This document shows, in pieces, positions 1 through 7,307 of a stretch of 11,865 nt of DNA. Position 1 is the stretch's first letter. The number at the start of each line of letters is the position of its first letter. Below the pieces are notes generated by a model. That model did not search any database. It was not told the DNA's origin and was given only the letters and a program-made list of their open reading frames with translations. The translations under genes and the position numbers were made by a program. This stretch comes from Rhizobium sp. Q54 (GTDB lineage: Bacteria > Pseudomonadota > Alphaproteobacteria > Rickettsiales > UBA1997). Location: NCBI GenBank assembly GCA_945865855.1, contig CAMBES010000034.1, positions 1 to 11,865 of the forward strand, read 5' to 3'.

Positions 1-728
1 CGCACAAGCATGTTGATTGGAACTGATTGTGGATGCTGTGGTAAATTCGCTAAAACAATCAACATTTTGGCGCGATCTTCGCGGGTTTCGCCCATTCCAA
101 CAATGCCGCCGGAACAAACATTTAGGCCGGCTTCGCGTACGTTTTTTAAGGTGTTTAGGCGATCTTCAAATTTTCTTGTCGTAATAATTTCTGAATAAAA
201 TTCTGGCGAAGTGTCGATGTTGTGATTGTAGTAATCGAGACCCGCTTCCTTGAGTTTCTTGCTTTGCGAGTCGGTTAACATGCCGAGAGTCATGCAAGTT
301 TCGAGGCCGGTTTTTTTCACTTCGTCAACGATGTGACAGATTTTTTCGACGTCGCGGTCGTGTAAATTTCTCCAAGCTGCGCCCATGCAAAATCTCGATG
401 CGCCCCCTGCTTTTGCGGCGTTGGCGGCTTCTAGAATTTTATCGATCGCCATTAAGGATTCTTTTTCGAGCCCGGTAGTGTAGTGCGCAGATTGTGGACA
501 ATACTTGCAATTTTCTGGGCAAGAGCCGGTTTTGATGCTTAGCAGCGTGCTGATTTGTACTGAGTTTGGATTGTGAAACTGGCGATTAATTTCTGCCGCT
601 TTGAACATTAAATCGTTGAAAGGCAGGGCGAAAAGTTTTGAAACTTCTTCGACAGAAAAATCGTGGCGAGTGCCCGAATCGTAAGATGAAATTGGTATTT
701 CAGTGGTTGGCTTGTGAGGTTCTTTCAT
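1..728 (-). CDS. bioB: Biotin synthase BioB (3' end beyond window)
   Basis: Radical SAM enzyme that inserts sulfur into dethiobiotin to make biotin, the last step of biotin synthesis, in the cytoplasm. The first 242 residues are visible; the family is usually 310-350 long, so the C-terminus, including the arginine cluster ligand, lies off the left edge. The 4Fe-4S motif CxxxCxxC is at residues 70-77 (C70, C74, C77), followed by YCPQSAHY. The three cysteines expected to hold the 2Fe-2S cluster are C114 (RFCMGAAWR), C145 (ETCMTLG) and C205 (CSGGIVGMGE). The start at 728 gives a normal N-terminus and sits 3 bases after the stop of the ModA-like gene, with only AAAGA directly before it, so translation is probably coupled. 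No bioA, bioF or bioD is visible; they may be elsewhere or absent. The family call is certain. Confidence 0.97.
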   Translation of the reverse strand, partial: MKEPHKPTTEIPISSYDSGTRHDFSVEEVSKLFALPFNDLMFKAAEINRQFHNPNSVQISTLLSIKTGSCPENCKYCPQSAHYTTGLEKESLMAIDKILEAANAAKAGGASRFCMGAAWRNLHDRDVEKICHIVDEVKKTGLETCMTLGMLTDSQSKKLKEAGLDYYNHNIDTSPEFYSEIITTRKFEDRLNTLKNVREAGLNVCSGGIVGMGETREDRAKMLIVLANLPQHPQSVPINMLV

Positions 729-731
729 TCT

Positions 732-1490
732 TTAATCAGTTAAAAATCCGCTTTCTTTTAGGATCGATTTTGCGTCGCTACCCTTTAAAAATTTTAAAAA
801 TTCGCGCGCCACTTCCATGTTATCGCCGGCGATTACTAGAGATTGGTAGAAAATATCTTCACCGCTACTTTTAGCGAGAATTTGTAAGTTTGGTTCGTTT
901 TTAACCTGGCTTGCGAGCAAGAGGGCGTAGTTCTGACTATCGCTTTTGACATTGGTCAGTAGCGTTGTTTTGTCTTCGGTTAATTTGCCAAAAAGGTTTA
1001 TGTCAATTAGCCCGAGAGGTGAAAGAAAATTTCTTGCGAAGAAGCCTGAGCTCGTTCCTTCATTGTCAATAATCAGAGTTGCTTTGGCTCGATCCAAAGC
1101 TTTTAAAACATTTTCGAGCGAAGAGCTTGAAGGTTGGCCAATATTTGTTTTTGTGGTGACTAGTACGAGTTTGTCGCGAGCGATGAAGCCGATGTTGTAG
1201 ACATCAACAAGACCTTTTTGACGAAGAGCTTCTATCCATTGCGGATGTGCGGAAATGAAGATGTCGGCCGGCTCTCCAGAATCGATTTCGGCGATTAAAT
1301 CAGCTGATGAATTGAAGTTAACCGAAACATTTGTGCGCGATTTTTGTGAATAAATTCGTGCGATTTTTGTGAGGGCCAAAGCAAGATTTGGCTCGGCAAA
1401 AACCGTGAGATTTCTGCCGCCATTGGTAGCGTAAGAATTTTGTGAGCTAAGAAAAATTAGCGGGATGATCAGAAAAAAAATTCTGCGCAT
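732..1490 (-). CDS. ModA-like periplasmic substrate-binding protein
   Basis: A 252-residue protein with an N-terminal signal peptide (MRR, hydrophobic FFLIIPLIFL, likely cleavage after NSYA near residue 21). The body follows ModA, the oxyanion-binding component of the molybdate ABC transporter: LTVFAEPNLALAL (28-40), NFNSSADLIAEI (58-69), GEPADIFISAHPQWIEAL (72-89), IARDKLVLV (103-111) and a C-terminal VAREFLKFLKG. The ligand pocket differs from E. coli ModA by eye: the first ligand serine is N35, the usual proline-containing DPxxxPxG loop is DNEGTSSG (142-149), and the tyrosine near the end of the pocket appears to be leucine (about L191). Specificity for molybdate is therefore unproven. No modB or modC adjoins it. 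It starts one base after the nrdB stop and ends 3 bases before bioB, so it is probably translated from an nrdB-modA-bioB transcript. Fold assignment is firm; substrate is open. Confidence 0.82.
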   Translation of the reverse strand: MRRIFFLIIPLIFLSSQNSYATNGGRNLTVFAEPNLALALTKIARIYSQKSRTNVSVNFNSSADLIAEIDSGEPADIFISAHPQWIEALRQKGLVDVYNIGFIARDKLVLVTTKTNIGQPSSSSLENVLKALDRAKATLIIDNEGTSSGFFARNFLSPLGLIDINLFGKLTEDKTTLLTNVKSDSQNYALLLASQVKNEPNLQILAKSSGEDIFYQSLVIAGDNMEVAREFLKFLKGSDAKSILKESGFLTD

Positions 1491-1491
1491 T

Positions 1492-2487
1492 TTACACCGC
1501 TAGCATTTCTTGTCGGTCGGAATCGATTTCGTTAAAAACGCCTTCCCAAGTTCCGATTGTTGAAGATTTGCTATATTCAGTGACGCGATTTTCGAAGAAA
1601 TTTGTGTGCTCAACGCCATTCAAAATTTCATCAAGCCAAGGAAGTGGATTGACATCGATCATGTAAATATCTTTGAGACCGAGTTGATTTAGACGGCGGT
1701 CAGCAATGTAGCGAATGTAGCGCTTTACTTCGCGCGAAGTGAGGCCTTCGATATTGCCCATTTCGAAAGCAAGATCAATGAAAGCATCTTCGAAATGCAC
1801 GATTGTGGCGCAGGCTTCGTAGAGTCTGCCCTTCAATTCTTCATCCCAAACCTCAGGGTTTTCTTGGCAAAAAGCTCTGAAAAGTTTAATGATGGAATTC
1901 GTGTGAAGAGTTTCGTCGCGCACTGACCAGGAAACGATTTGACCCATTCCTTTCATTTTTCCGAAGCGTTGGAAATTTAATAAAATCGCGAAAGAAGCAA
2001 AAAGTTGTAGGCCTTCGGTAAAGCCGCCGAAAACAGCAAGAGTGGTTGCAATGTCTTTTTTGGTAGAGACTCCGAACTTGTGCATGTAGTCGTATTTATC
2101 CTTCATCTCTTTGTATTTCATGAAGGCGGAATATTCGGCTTCAGGCATTCCAACAGTGTCGAGAAGATGAGAATAGGCGGCAATGTGAATCGTTTCCATG
2201 TTAGAAAAAGCTGAGAGCATCATTTGGACTTCGGTTGGTTTGAAGACCTGAGAATAATGCTTCATGTAACAGTTATTCACCTCGATGTCAGCTTGCGTAA
2301 AAAAGCGGAAAATTTGTGTTAAAAGATTTTTTTCGCTTGCAGTTAAATTGTGTTTCCAATCTCTCACGTCGTCAGCTAAAGGCACTTCTTCTGGAAGCCA
2401 GTGAACTTGTTGTTGTGTTAGCCAGGCATCGTAAGCCCAAGGGTAGTTGAAAGGTTTATAGGTTGGTTTCGCGTCAAGAAGAGACAT
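1492..2487 (-). CDS. nrdB: Ribonucleoside-diphosphate reductase class Ia, beta subunit
   Basis: Small subunit of the aerobic class Ia ribonucleotide reductase. It carries the di-iron centre and tyrosyl radical that NrdA uses to make deoxyribonucleotides. At 331 residues it is of usual length for the shorter NrdB group. With an offset of 17 from E. coli numbering, every metal ligand is present: D67 (TQADIEV), E98 and H101 (METIHIAAY), E158 (FTEGL), E192 and H195 (RDETLH). The radical tyrosine is Y105. The acidic, Y/F-containing C-terminal tail fits NrdA docking. The ATG at 2487 starts at the expected MSLLDAKPTYKPF; no Shine-Dalgarno sequence is seen in front. It heads the leftward nrdB-modA-bioB unit. 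nrdA is not adjacent and must lie elsewhere if the enzyme works. I found no NrdR box in the upstream gap. Confidence 0.97.
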   Translation of the reverse strand: MSLLDAKPTYKPFNYPWAYDAWLTQQQVHWLPEEVPLADDVRDWKHNLTASEKNLLTQIFRFFTQADIEVNNCYMKHYSQVFKPTEVQMMLSAFSNMETIHIAAYSHLLDTVGMPEAEYSAFMKYKEMKDKYDYMHKFGVSTKKDIATTLAVFGGFTEGLQLFASFAILLNFQRFGKMKGMGQIVSWSVRDETLHTNSIIKLFRAFCQENPEVWDEELKGRLYEACATIVHFEDAFIDLAFEMGNIEGLTSREVKRYIRYIADRRLNQLGLKDIYMIDVNPLPWLDEILNGVEHTNFFENRVTEYSKSSTIGTWEGVFNEIDSDRQEMLAV

Positions 2488-2576
2488 GATTTTTAGAAAT
2501 CAGATTTAAGGGATTAGGAATGGGAAACTAAAATTAGTGTCAGCAATTGCAAACCAGAAATTTGGTTTTTAGGTTA

Positions 2577-2601
2577 ATAACCGAGTAAATCACTCAGGTT
2601 C
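2577..2601 (+). promoter_or_regulatory. Candidate IscR-type (Rrf2 family) operator before the peroxiredoxin gene
   Basis: An imperfect palindrome in the 140-base divergent region between nrdB and the peroxiredoxin gene. It reads ATAACC, GAGT, AAATC, ACTC, AGGTT from left to right, with ACC-GAGT facing ACTC-AGGT. By memory this follows the layout of the IscR type 1 site (ATA-S-YY-GAST-RWWWY-ASTC-RR-S-TAT) at nearly every position except the last two. It ends 26 bases before the ATG, where a promoter would be expected, with AT-rich TAAATAATAAT as a possible -10. Repression or activation by a redox- or iron-sulfur-sensing regulator would suit a peroxidase. Another symmetric regulator could equally use the site. 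Confidence 0.45.
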
Positions 2602-2627
2602 TTAAAAATCTTAAATAATAATATTTC

Positions 2628-3230
2628 ATGTCAGTCCTAGTTGGAAAAAAGGCCCCAGATTTCACTGCCTCAGCAGTAATGCCAAATAACGAAATCAACG
2701 ATAAGTTTAACCTTCATTCTTTCCTCAAAGGCAAGATCGGTGTTTTATTTTTCTACCCACTTGATTTTACTTTTGTTTGCCCTTCCGAAATCATCGCTTT
2801 TGACAATCGCTTGAAAGAATTCAAAGACCGCGGAGCAGAAGTAATTGGCGTTTCTGTTGACTCAAAATTTTCTCACTTAGCTTGGAAAAATACCGAAGTT
2901 AACAAAGGTGGAATTGGTCAAGTTCAATATCCCTTGGTTTCTGATTTAACTAAATCAATCGCTCGTGATTACGACGTTTTGATGGGTGAAGCAGTTGCTC
3001 TTCGTGGAACTTTTTTGATTGATCAAGAAGGCGTTGTTCGTCACCAAGTTGTGAATGATCTTCCACTTGGCCGCAACATCGACGAAGCGATTCGCATGGT
3101 TGATTCACTTAAATTCTTCCAAGAGCATGGCGAAGTTTGTCCGGCCGGTTGGAACAAAGGTAAGCAAGGAATGAAAGCTGACTCGAAAGGCGTCGCTGAT
3201 TACTTGGCAAATAATGCGAAGAGCTTGTAA
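2628..3230 (+). CDS. Typical 2-Cys peroxiredoxin (AhpC/TSA family, Prx1 group)
   Basis: Thiol peroxidase that reduces hydrogen peroxide and organic peroxides, usually recycled by thioredoxin or AhpF. The 200 residues match the Prx1/AhpC family length. The peroxidatic cysteine is C51 in YPLDFTFVCPSE, with the active-site P44 and T48 before it and the supporting arginine R126 in LRGTFLID. The resolving cysteine is C171 in GEVCPAGW, so it should work as a disulfide-linked dimer. A GGIG stretch is present at 94-97, but the C-terminus (DYLANNAKSL) lacks the YF motif of over-oxidation-sensitive eukaryotic enzymes, so it is probably of the robust kind. The gene stands alone, divergent from nrdB, with a possible IscR-like operator in front and hairpins behind. 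The leader is A/T-rich, without a Shine-Dalgarno sequence. Confidence 0.96.
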   Translation: MSVLVGKKAPDFTASAVMPNNEINDKFNLHSFLKGKIGVLFFYPLDFTFVCPSEIIAFDNRLKEFKDRGAEVIGVSVDSKFSHLAWKNTEVNKGGIGQVQYPLVSDLTKSIARDYDVLMGEAVALRGTFLIDQEGVVRHQVVNDLPLGRNIDEAIRMVDSLKFFQEHGEVCPAGWNKGKQGMKADSKGVADYLANNAKSL

Positions 3231-3264
3231 TTTTTTATTCATCATCCTTTAAATGATCGGCATT

Positions 3265-3338
3265 TTGAGGATCTCGGAATTTTTTCTTACGAGATCCTCG
3301 ATGCTTCACATCAGAGATGACGTTTCATCTCATTATTT
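3265..3338 (+). terminator. Two tandem hairpins after the peroxiredoxin gene
   Basis: First hairpin: GAGGATCTCG (3267-3276) pairs perfectly with CGAGATCCTC (3290-3299), extended by one wobble and one A-T pair, with a 13-base T-rich loop and no T-run after it. Second hairpin: GAGATGA (3314-3320) pairs with TCATCTC (3325-3331) over a CGTT loop and is followed by ATTATTTT, the usual shape of an intrinsic terminator. Together they separate the peroxiredoxin gene from the str operon promoter. The first hairpin may instead protect the mRNA 3' end. Confidence 0.6.
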
Positions 3339-3344
3339 TCCTAG

Positions 3345-3382
3345 TTGACTAAGAATTAGTCTTTCCTAAAAGGCGCGCCCCC
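3345..3382 (+). promoter_or_regulatory. Predicted str operon promoter with GC-rich discriminator
   Basis: TTGACT (3345-3350), a 16-base spacer and TAAAAG (3367-3372) form a plausible housekeeping promoter. It is followed directly by GCGCGCCCCC (3373-3382), a GC-rich discriminator of the kind found at stringently controlled ribosomal promoters. The transcript would start near 3380, leaving a leader of about 35 bases that is A/T-rich and lacks a Shine-Dalgarno sequence. The same arrangement recurs in front of fusA. Confidence 0.6.
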
Positions 3383-3414
3383 ATTTTTTAAAATTTCTAC
3401 AAAACAACAAATTC

Positions 3415-3786
3415 ATGCCGACAGTTAATCAGCTAATCAGAAAGCCAAGAGTCAAACAGACCGCGAAAAATAAAGTTCCAGCGATGAAGGGTTGCCCACA
3501 AAAAAGAGGCGTTTGCACCCGTGTTTACACAACAACTCCAAAAAAACCGAACTCAGCTTTACGTAAAGTTGCTCGGGTTAAATTGACTAATGGATTTGAA
3601 GTTATCGCCTACATTCCAGGCGAAGGTCACCATCTGCAAGAGCACTCGGTTGTGGCGATTCGTGGTGGTCGTGTAAAAGATTTACCAGGTGTTCGTTACC
3701 ACATTATTCGTGGATCTCTTGATACCCAAGGCGTAAAAAATCGTAAGCAAGCCCGTTCTAAGTACGGCGCTCAAAAACCTAAGTAG
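3415..3786 (+). CDS. rpsL: 30S ribosomal protein S12
   Basis: S12 of the small ribosomal subunit, which lies at the decoding centre and affects accuracy and streptomycin response. The 123 residues are the normal length. The sequence is alphaproteobacterial in type: PQKRGVCTRVYTTTPKKPN (28-46), LTNGFEVIAYIPGEGHHLQEHS, RGGRVKDLPGVRYHI and the C-terminal KQARSKYGAQKPK. The lysines at the streptomycin site are wild type (K43/K44 and K88), and the aspartate that is methylthiolated in E. coli is D89. It is the first gene of the str operon and is followed after 21 bases by rpsG. No Shine-Dalgarno sequence is visible; the leader before the ATG is nearly all A, C and T. Confidence 0.99.
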   Translation: MPTVNQLIRKPRVKQTAKNKVPAMKGCPQKRGVCTRVYTTTPKKPNSALRKVARVKLTNGFEVIAYIPGEGHHLQEHSVVAIRGGRVKDLPGVRYHIIRGSLDTQGVKNRKQARSKYGAQKPK

Positions 3787-3807
3787 TAACAATAAATTTC
3801 TTAAAAA

Positions 3808-4275
3808 ATGCGTAGAAGAGCAGCAAAAGTCAGAAAAATTTTCCCTGACGCTAAATATGGTGAAGTAATCGTTTCTAGGTTTGTCAACCGTTTGATGGAT
3901 GACGGCAAAAAATCTGTTGTCGAAAAATCTGTTTACGCAGCTTTCGATCAATTGGAGCAAAAATTAAAAAAACCTCCTGTCGTAATTTTTAAAGAAGCTT
4001 TAGAAAATGTGATTCCAAAAGTTGAAGTTAGATCTCGTCGTATTGGTGGCGCAACTTACCAAATCCCAGTTGAGGTTTCTCCTCGCCGTGGTTCAGCTCT
4101 TGCTCTGAAATGGTTGAAGTTCGGTATTGAAAACATCAAAGGTAAAGACCTTACAACCAAAGTTGTTAACGTAATTCTTGAGTCTCTTGAGAACAAAGGT
4201 TGGGCAGCAAAGAAAAAAGAAGAAGTTTTCAAAATGGCCGAAGCCAACAAGGCTTTCGCACATTACCGCTGGTAG
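3808..4275 (+). CDS. rpsG: 30S ribosomal protein S7
   Basis: S7 nucleates assembly of the 3' major domain of 16S rRNA and sits near the tRNA exit site. At 155 residues it has the family length (usually 155-157). Typical features are the basic start MRRRAAKVRKIFPD, YGEVIVSRFVNRLMDDGKKSVVEK (17-40), ALENVIPKVEVRSRRIGGATYQIPVEV, and the C-terminal EANKAFAHYRW. The ATG at 3808 gives the expected N-terminus, with one residue fewer than the common MSRRR start. The 21-base gap after rpsL contains no purine-rich ribosome binding site. In most alphaproteobacteria fusA would follow directly; here a glycosyltransferase-like gene intervenes. Confidence 0.99.
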   Translation: MRRRAAKVRKIFPDAKYGEVIVSRFVNRLMDDGKKSVVEKSVYAAFDQLEQKLKKPPVVIFKEALENVIPKVEVRSRRIGGATYQIPVEVSPRRGSALALKWLKFGIENIKGKDLTTKVVNVILESLENKGWAAKKKEEVFKMAEANKAFAHYRW

Positions 4276-4299
4276 TTTTTTAAAGCGGAGCTTTCGCCA

Positions 4300-5133
4300 G
4301 TGACTGAATTTGACATCGTAAGTCCAGCTCACGCGAAAGACTTGCCAATACTCGAATTTTGTATTGACGCAGCGCGCAAGAAAATTGTTGGTTCCAGAAG
4401 AGTCATTGTCATTTCCAAAGAGCGCTACACCGATAAAGCCGAGTGGTTTGACGAGGCGCTTTTTCCTTTCTCTTACGACTTAGTAAAAAGTCACGTTGGC
4501 GAAGTTGTCGGTTGGTATTTTCAGCAGCTGCTCAAGTTTTATGCCGCCTTCACCATTCCAAATATTAGCGAAAATATTTTAATTTTAGACAGCGACACGG
4601 TTTTTTTCCGTCGTGTTACAATGTTTGATCAAAAAGGCCGCGCGCTTTACAATATTAGCAAAGATGAAAATATTGAGCGTCGAGATTTTGACCAAAGAGT
4701 AGCCGCGAATATCAGAAAATTATTACCAGAAATCGCGGTCGAAAAATTGCCAAAAGAATTCCAAACAGTCTCCGGAATTAGCCACCACATGATTTTTAAT
4801 CGTGAAATTTTGCGCGATTTATTTACCCGCGTTGAAAAGCATGACGGCAGTGGAGAGCCCTTTTATAAAATCTTTTTAAAGCATGCGGATTACTCCCACT
4901 CCGTTGCTGAGTATCAAACTTACTTCAATTTTATTTTAGTTTTTCATCGTAACGAAATGGCCATTAGAAAACTGAGTTACAAAAACACTGCAGATTCAAA
5001 CGTCGCCAAATATCGCTTCCGTTTCAAATACCACTACTGCTCTTTCCACTCTTACCTTCGCGACACCAAAACCAATTGCTTGGGCACAAAATTCCAAAAT
5101 TTTTTGTGTAAAATCTTGTCAATTAAGAACTGA
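4300..5133 (+). CDS. Glycosyltransferase-like protein (DUF6492 type) inside the str operon
   Basis: A 277-residue soluble protein with the layout of GT-A glycosyltransferases. It has an N-terminal beta strand DIVSPAHAKDLP (5-16), a second strand RVIVISK, GWYFQQLLKFYA (71-82), a DxD-type metal/nucleotide-sugar motif LILDSDTVFF (94-103, D97 and D99), GISHHMIF (159-166) and AEYQTYFNFI (203-212). This pattern matches my memory of the DUF6492 family; donor and acceptor are unknown. The GTG start at 4300 is set by a good Shine-Dalgarno sequence (GCGGAG, 4285-4290, nine bases upstream) and by the first strand directly following. It lies 24 bases after rpsG, so it is probably co-transcribed with ribosomal genes. 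It has no signal peptide or membrane segment. Its position looks like a lineage-specific insertion. It might act in surface polysaccharide or host-directed glycosylation. Confidence 0.72.
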   Translation: MTEFDIVSPAHAKDLPILEFCIDAARKKIVGSRRVIVISKERYTDKAEWFDEALFPFSYDLVKSHVGEVVGWYFQQLLKFYAAFTIPNISENILILDSDTVFFRRVTMFDQKGRALYNISKDENIERRDFDQRVAANIRKLLPEIAVEKLPKEFQTVSGISHHMIFNREILRDLFTRVEKHDGSGEPFYKIFLKHADYSHSVAEYQTYFNFILVFHRNEMAIRKLSYKNTADSNVAKYRFRFKYHYCSFHSYLRDTKTNCLGTKFQNFLCKILSIKN

Positions 5134-5152
5134 AAACTAGCTTGCCGCGCCC
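5116..5152 (+). promoter_or_regulatory. Predicted internal promoter for fusA with GC-rich discriminator
   Basis: TTGTCA (5116-5121), a 16-base spacer and TAGCTT (5138-5143) are followed by GCCGCGCCC (5144-5152) and then TTTTTAA. This copies the build of the rpsL promoter: same spacer, same CGCGCCC discriminator, same T-run. The -35 and part of the spacer lie in the end of the upstream glycosyltransferase gene. The -10 match alone is weak; the resemblance to the rpsL region is the main support. Confidence 0.5.
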
Positions 5153-5179
5153 TTTTTAATCTAGATCTCCCCTTATTTT

Positions 5180-7258
5180 ATGCCTCGTCAAATCGAAATC
5201 GAAAAATACCGCAATATTGGAATCATGGCGCACATTGACGCCGGTAAAACTACGACAACTGAACGCATTCTTTTCTACACTGGTAAATCACATAAAATCG
5301 GCGAAGTTCATGACGGAGCCGCCACAATGGATTGGATGGAACAAGAACAAGAGCGTGGAATTACAATCACTTCTGCCGCAACAACATGCTTCTGGAAAGA
5401 GCACCGCATTAACATCATTGACACACCAGGTCACGTAGATTTTACAATTGAAGTTGAGCGCTCTCTTCGCGTTCTTGACGGTGCAATTTGTGTATTTGAC
5501 GCTGTTGCTGGTGTTGAGCCGCAATCAGAAACAGTTTGGCGCCAAGCTAACAAATACAAAGTTCCAAGAATGTGCTTTGTTAACAAAATGGACAGAACTG
5601 GCGCAAATTTTTACCGCTGCGTTGACATGATGAAAACTCGTTTGGGTGCTCGTCCAATTCCGGTTCAATTGCCAATTAATGAAGCCGAAGATTACGGCGG
5701 CTTGATCGATTTGATCAGAATGAAAGCTGTAGTTTGGAAGGACGAATCAATGGGTGCTGATTATTCACTTGAAGAAATTCCAGCCGATCTTCTTGCTAAA
5801 GCCAAAGAATATCGTGAACAGTTAGTTGAAGCTGCAATCGAGCAAGATGACGCTTTGATGGAAAGTTATTTAGCTGGCGCAGAAATTTCTGAAGCAGATC
5901 TAAAACGCTGCATCCGTCAAGCGACAATTGCTGGCGCTTTCGTTCCAGTTTTGAACGGAACTGCTTTCAAAAACAAAGGTGTTCAAACTTTGCTAGACGC
6001 TGTTGTAGATTACCTACCAAGTCCACAAGACATCAAAGCAATTCCAGCGATTAATTTAAAAAATGAAGAAGTAATCAGCATTAATTGCGGCGACAAAAAA
6101 TTTGCTGGCTTGGCTTTCAAAATCATGACTGACCCTTTCGTCGGATCTTTGACTTTCGTTCGTATTTACTCCGGCACTTTGACCGGCGGAAGTGGCGCAA
6201 TCAACACAACCAAAAATAAAAAAGAACGCGTCGGCCGTATTCTTTTGATGCACGCAAATAACCGCGAAGACATCAAAGAAGCTTACGCTGGCGACATCGT
6301 TGCCCTCGCTGGTTTGAAAGACACCACAACCGGAGACACTTTGGTTGAAGTCGATAATGACATCATTCTTGAAAGAATGATTTTCCCTGAGCCGGTAATT
6401 GAAGTTTCTGTTGAGCCAAAATCTACAGCTGATCAAGAGAAAATGGGCATGGCCTTGTCGCGCTTGGCTTCAGAAGATCCGTCTCTTCGCATTGAATCAG
6501 ACCAAGAATCTGGCCAAACCATTCTTCGCGGAATGGGTGAGTTGCATTTGGAAATCATCGTCGACCGCATGAAGCGCGAATTCAAAGTTGAAGCAAATAT
6601 CGGCCAACCAAAAGTTGCTTACCGCGAAACCATTACCAAAAAAGTTGAAATCGATTACACGCACAAAAAACAATCGGGCGGCTCTGGTCAATTCGCGAAA
6701 GTTAAAATTCGTTTTGAGCCACTTCCAGCTGACTCAAAAGACAATTTTGTTTTTGAAAGTGAAGTTGTGGGTGGGCGCGTTCCAAAAGAATTCATCCCCG
6801 GTGTTGAAAAAGGTTTAAAATCTGCGAAAGACACCGGATTCTTAGCTGGTTTTCCAGTCGTAAGATTGAAAACAGCTTTGCTTGACGGCGCCTATCACGA
6901 CGTTGATTCATCAGTTCTTGCTTTCGAAATCGCTGCTCGTTCTGCCTTCCGCGAAGCAATGGAAAAAGCCGGTCCAATCATTCTTGAGCCAATCATGAAA
7001 GTTGAAGTGGTTACTCCTGAAGAATACATGGGTGACGTAATCGGCGACATCAACTCTCGTCGCGGACAAATTCAAAATGTTGAAGCGCGTGACGTTACGC
7101 AAGTAATCACTGCAAAAGTTCCGCTTGCCGCAATGTTTGGTTACGTAAACAGCTTGCGCTCTTTGTCACAAGGTCGTTCAAGCTACTCAATGGAATTTGA
7201 TTGTTACGAACCGGTTCCGGCTCACGTAGCAGAAGAAATCAAAGCTAAGAAATCTTAA
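5180..7258 (+). CDS. fusA: Translation elongation factor G
   Basis: Ribosome-dependent GTPase that drives translocation and, with RRF, ribosome recycling. The 692 residues are the standard length. GTPase motifs: G1 AHIDAGKT (17-24), G2 RGITI (59-63), G3 DTPGH (81-85), G4 NKMD (135-138), G5 GTA (260-262). Domains II to V follow in order: DPFVGSLTFVRIYSG (II), EDPSLRI and GMGELHLEIIVDRM (III), GGRVPKEFIPGVEKG and GAYHDVDSSVLAF with the tip histidine (IV), PIMKVEVVTPEEYMGDVIGD (V). The ATG at 5180 gives the usual N-terminus; the leader ends CCCCTTATTTT, without a Shine-Dalgarno sequence. The gene has its own predicted promoter and is closed by a terminator; tuf does not follow, unlike the common str operon order. 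Residues look functional throughout. Confidence 0.99.
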   Translation: MPRQIEIEKYRNIGIMAHIDAGKTTTTERILFYTGKSHKIGEVHDGAATMDWMEQEQERGITITSAATTCFWKEHRINIIDTPGHVDFTIEVERSLRVLDGAICVFDAVAGVEPQSETVWRQANKYKVPRMCFVNKMDRTGANFYRCVDMMKTRLGARPIPVQLPINEAEDYGGLIDLIRMKAVVWKDESMGADYSLEEIPADLLAKAKEYREQLVEAAIEQDDALMESYLAGAEISEADLKRCIRQATIAGAFVPVLNGTAFKNKGVQTLLDAVVDYLPSPQDIKAIPAINLKNEEVISINCGDKKFAGLAFKIMTDPFVGSLTFVRIYSGTLTGGSGAINTTKNKKERVGRILLMHANNREDIKEAYAGDIVALAGLKDTTTGDTLVEVDNDIILERMIFPEPVIEVSVEPKSTADQEKMGMALSRLASEDPSLRIESDQESGQTILRGMGELHLEIIVDRMKREFKVEANIGQPKVAYRETITKKVEIDYTHKKQSGGSGQFAKVKIRFEPLPADSKDNFVFESEVVGGRVPKEFIPGVEKGLKSAKDTGFLAGFPVVRLKTALLDGAYHDVDSSVLAFEIAARSAFREAMEKAGPIILEPIMKVEVVTPEEYMGDVIGDINSRRGQIQNVEARDVTQVITAKVPLAAMFGYVNSLRSLSQGRSSYSMEFDCYEPVPAHVAEEIKAKKS

Positions 7259-7267
7259 CAAATTTCG

Positions 7268-7295
7268 TGCTGGTCTGACTAAGTCGAGACCAAGC
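7268..7295 (+). other. Hairpin between the fusA stop and the terminator
   Basis: TGGTCT (7271-7276) pairs with AGACCA (7287-7292), extended by TGC with GCA across one bulged A, over a ten-base loop. It stands ten bases after the fusA stop. Its left arm (GGTCTGAC) could also pair with GTCAGGCC in the right arm of the terminator that follows, so the two structures could compete. Confidence 0.5.
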
Positions 7296-7307
7296 AAAAT
7301 TGAAATT

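Noticed and set aside
2488..2627. NrdR box before nrdB
   Set aside because: I looked for an ACAC(A)ATAT-type 16-base palindrome in both orientations and saw none.
5288..7102. Several open frames antisense to or in other frames of fusA
   Set aside because: They overlap a complete, conserved EF-G gene, have no ribosome binding sites and show no recognisable motifs; they are shadows of its codon bias.
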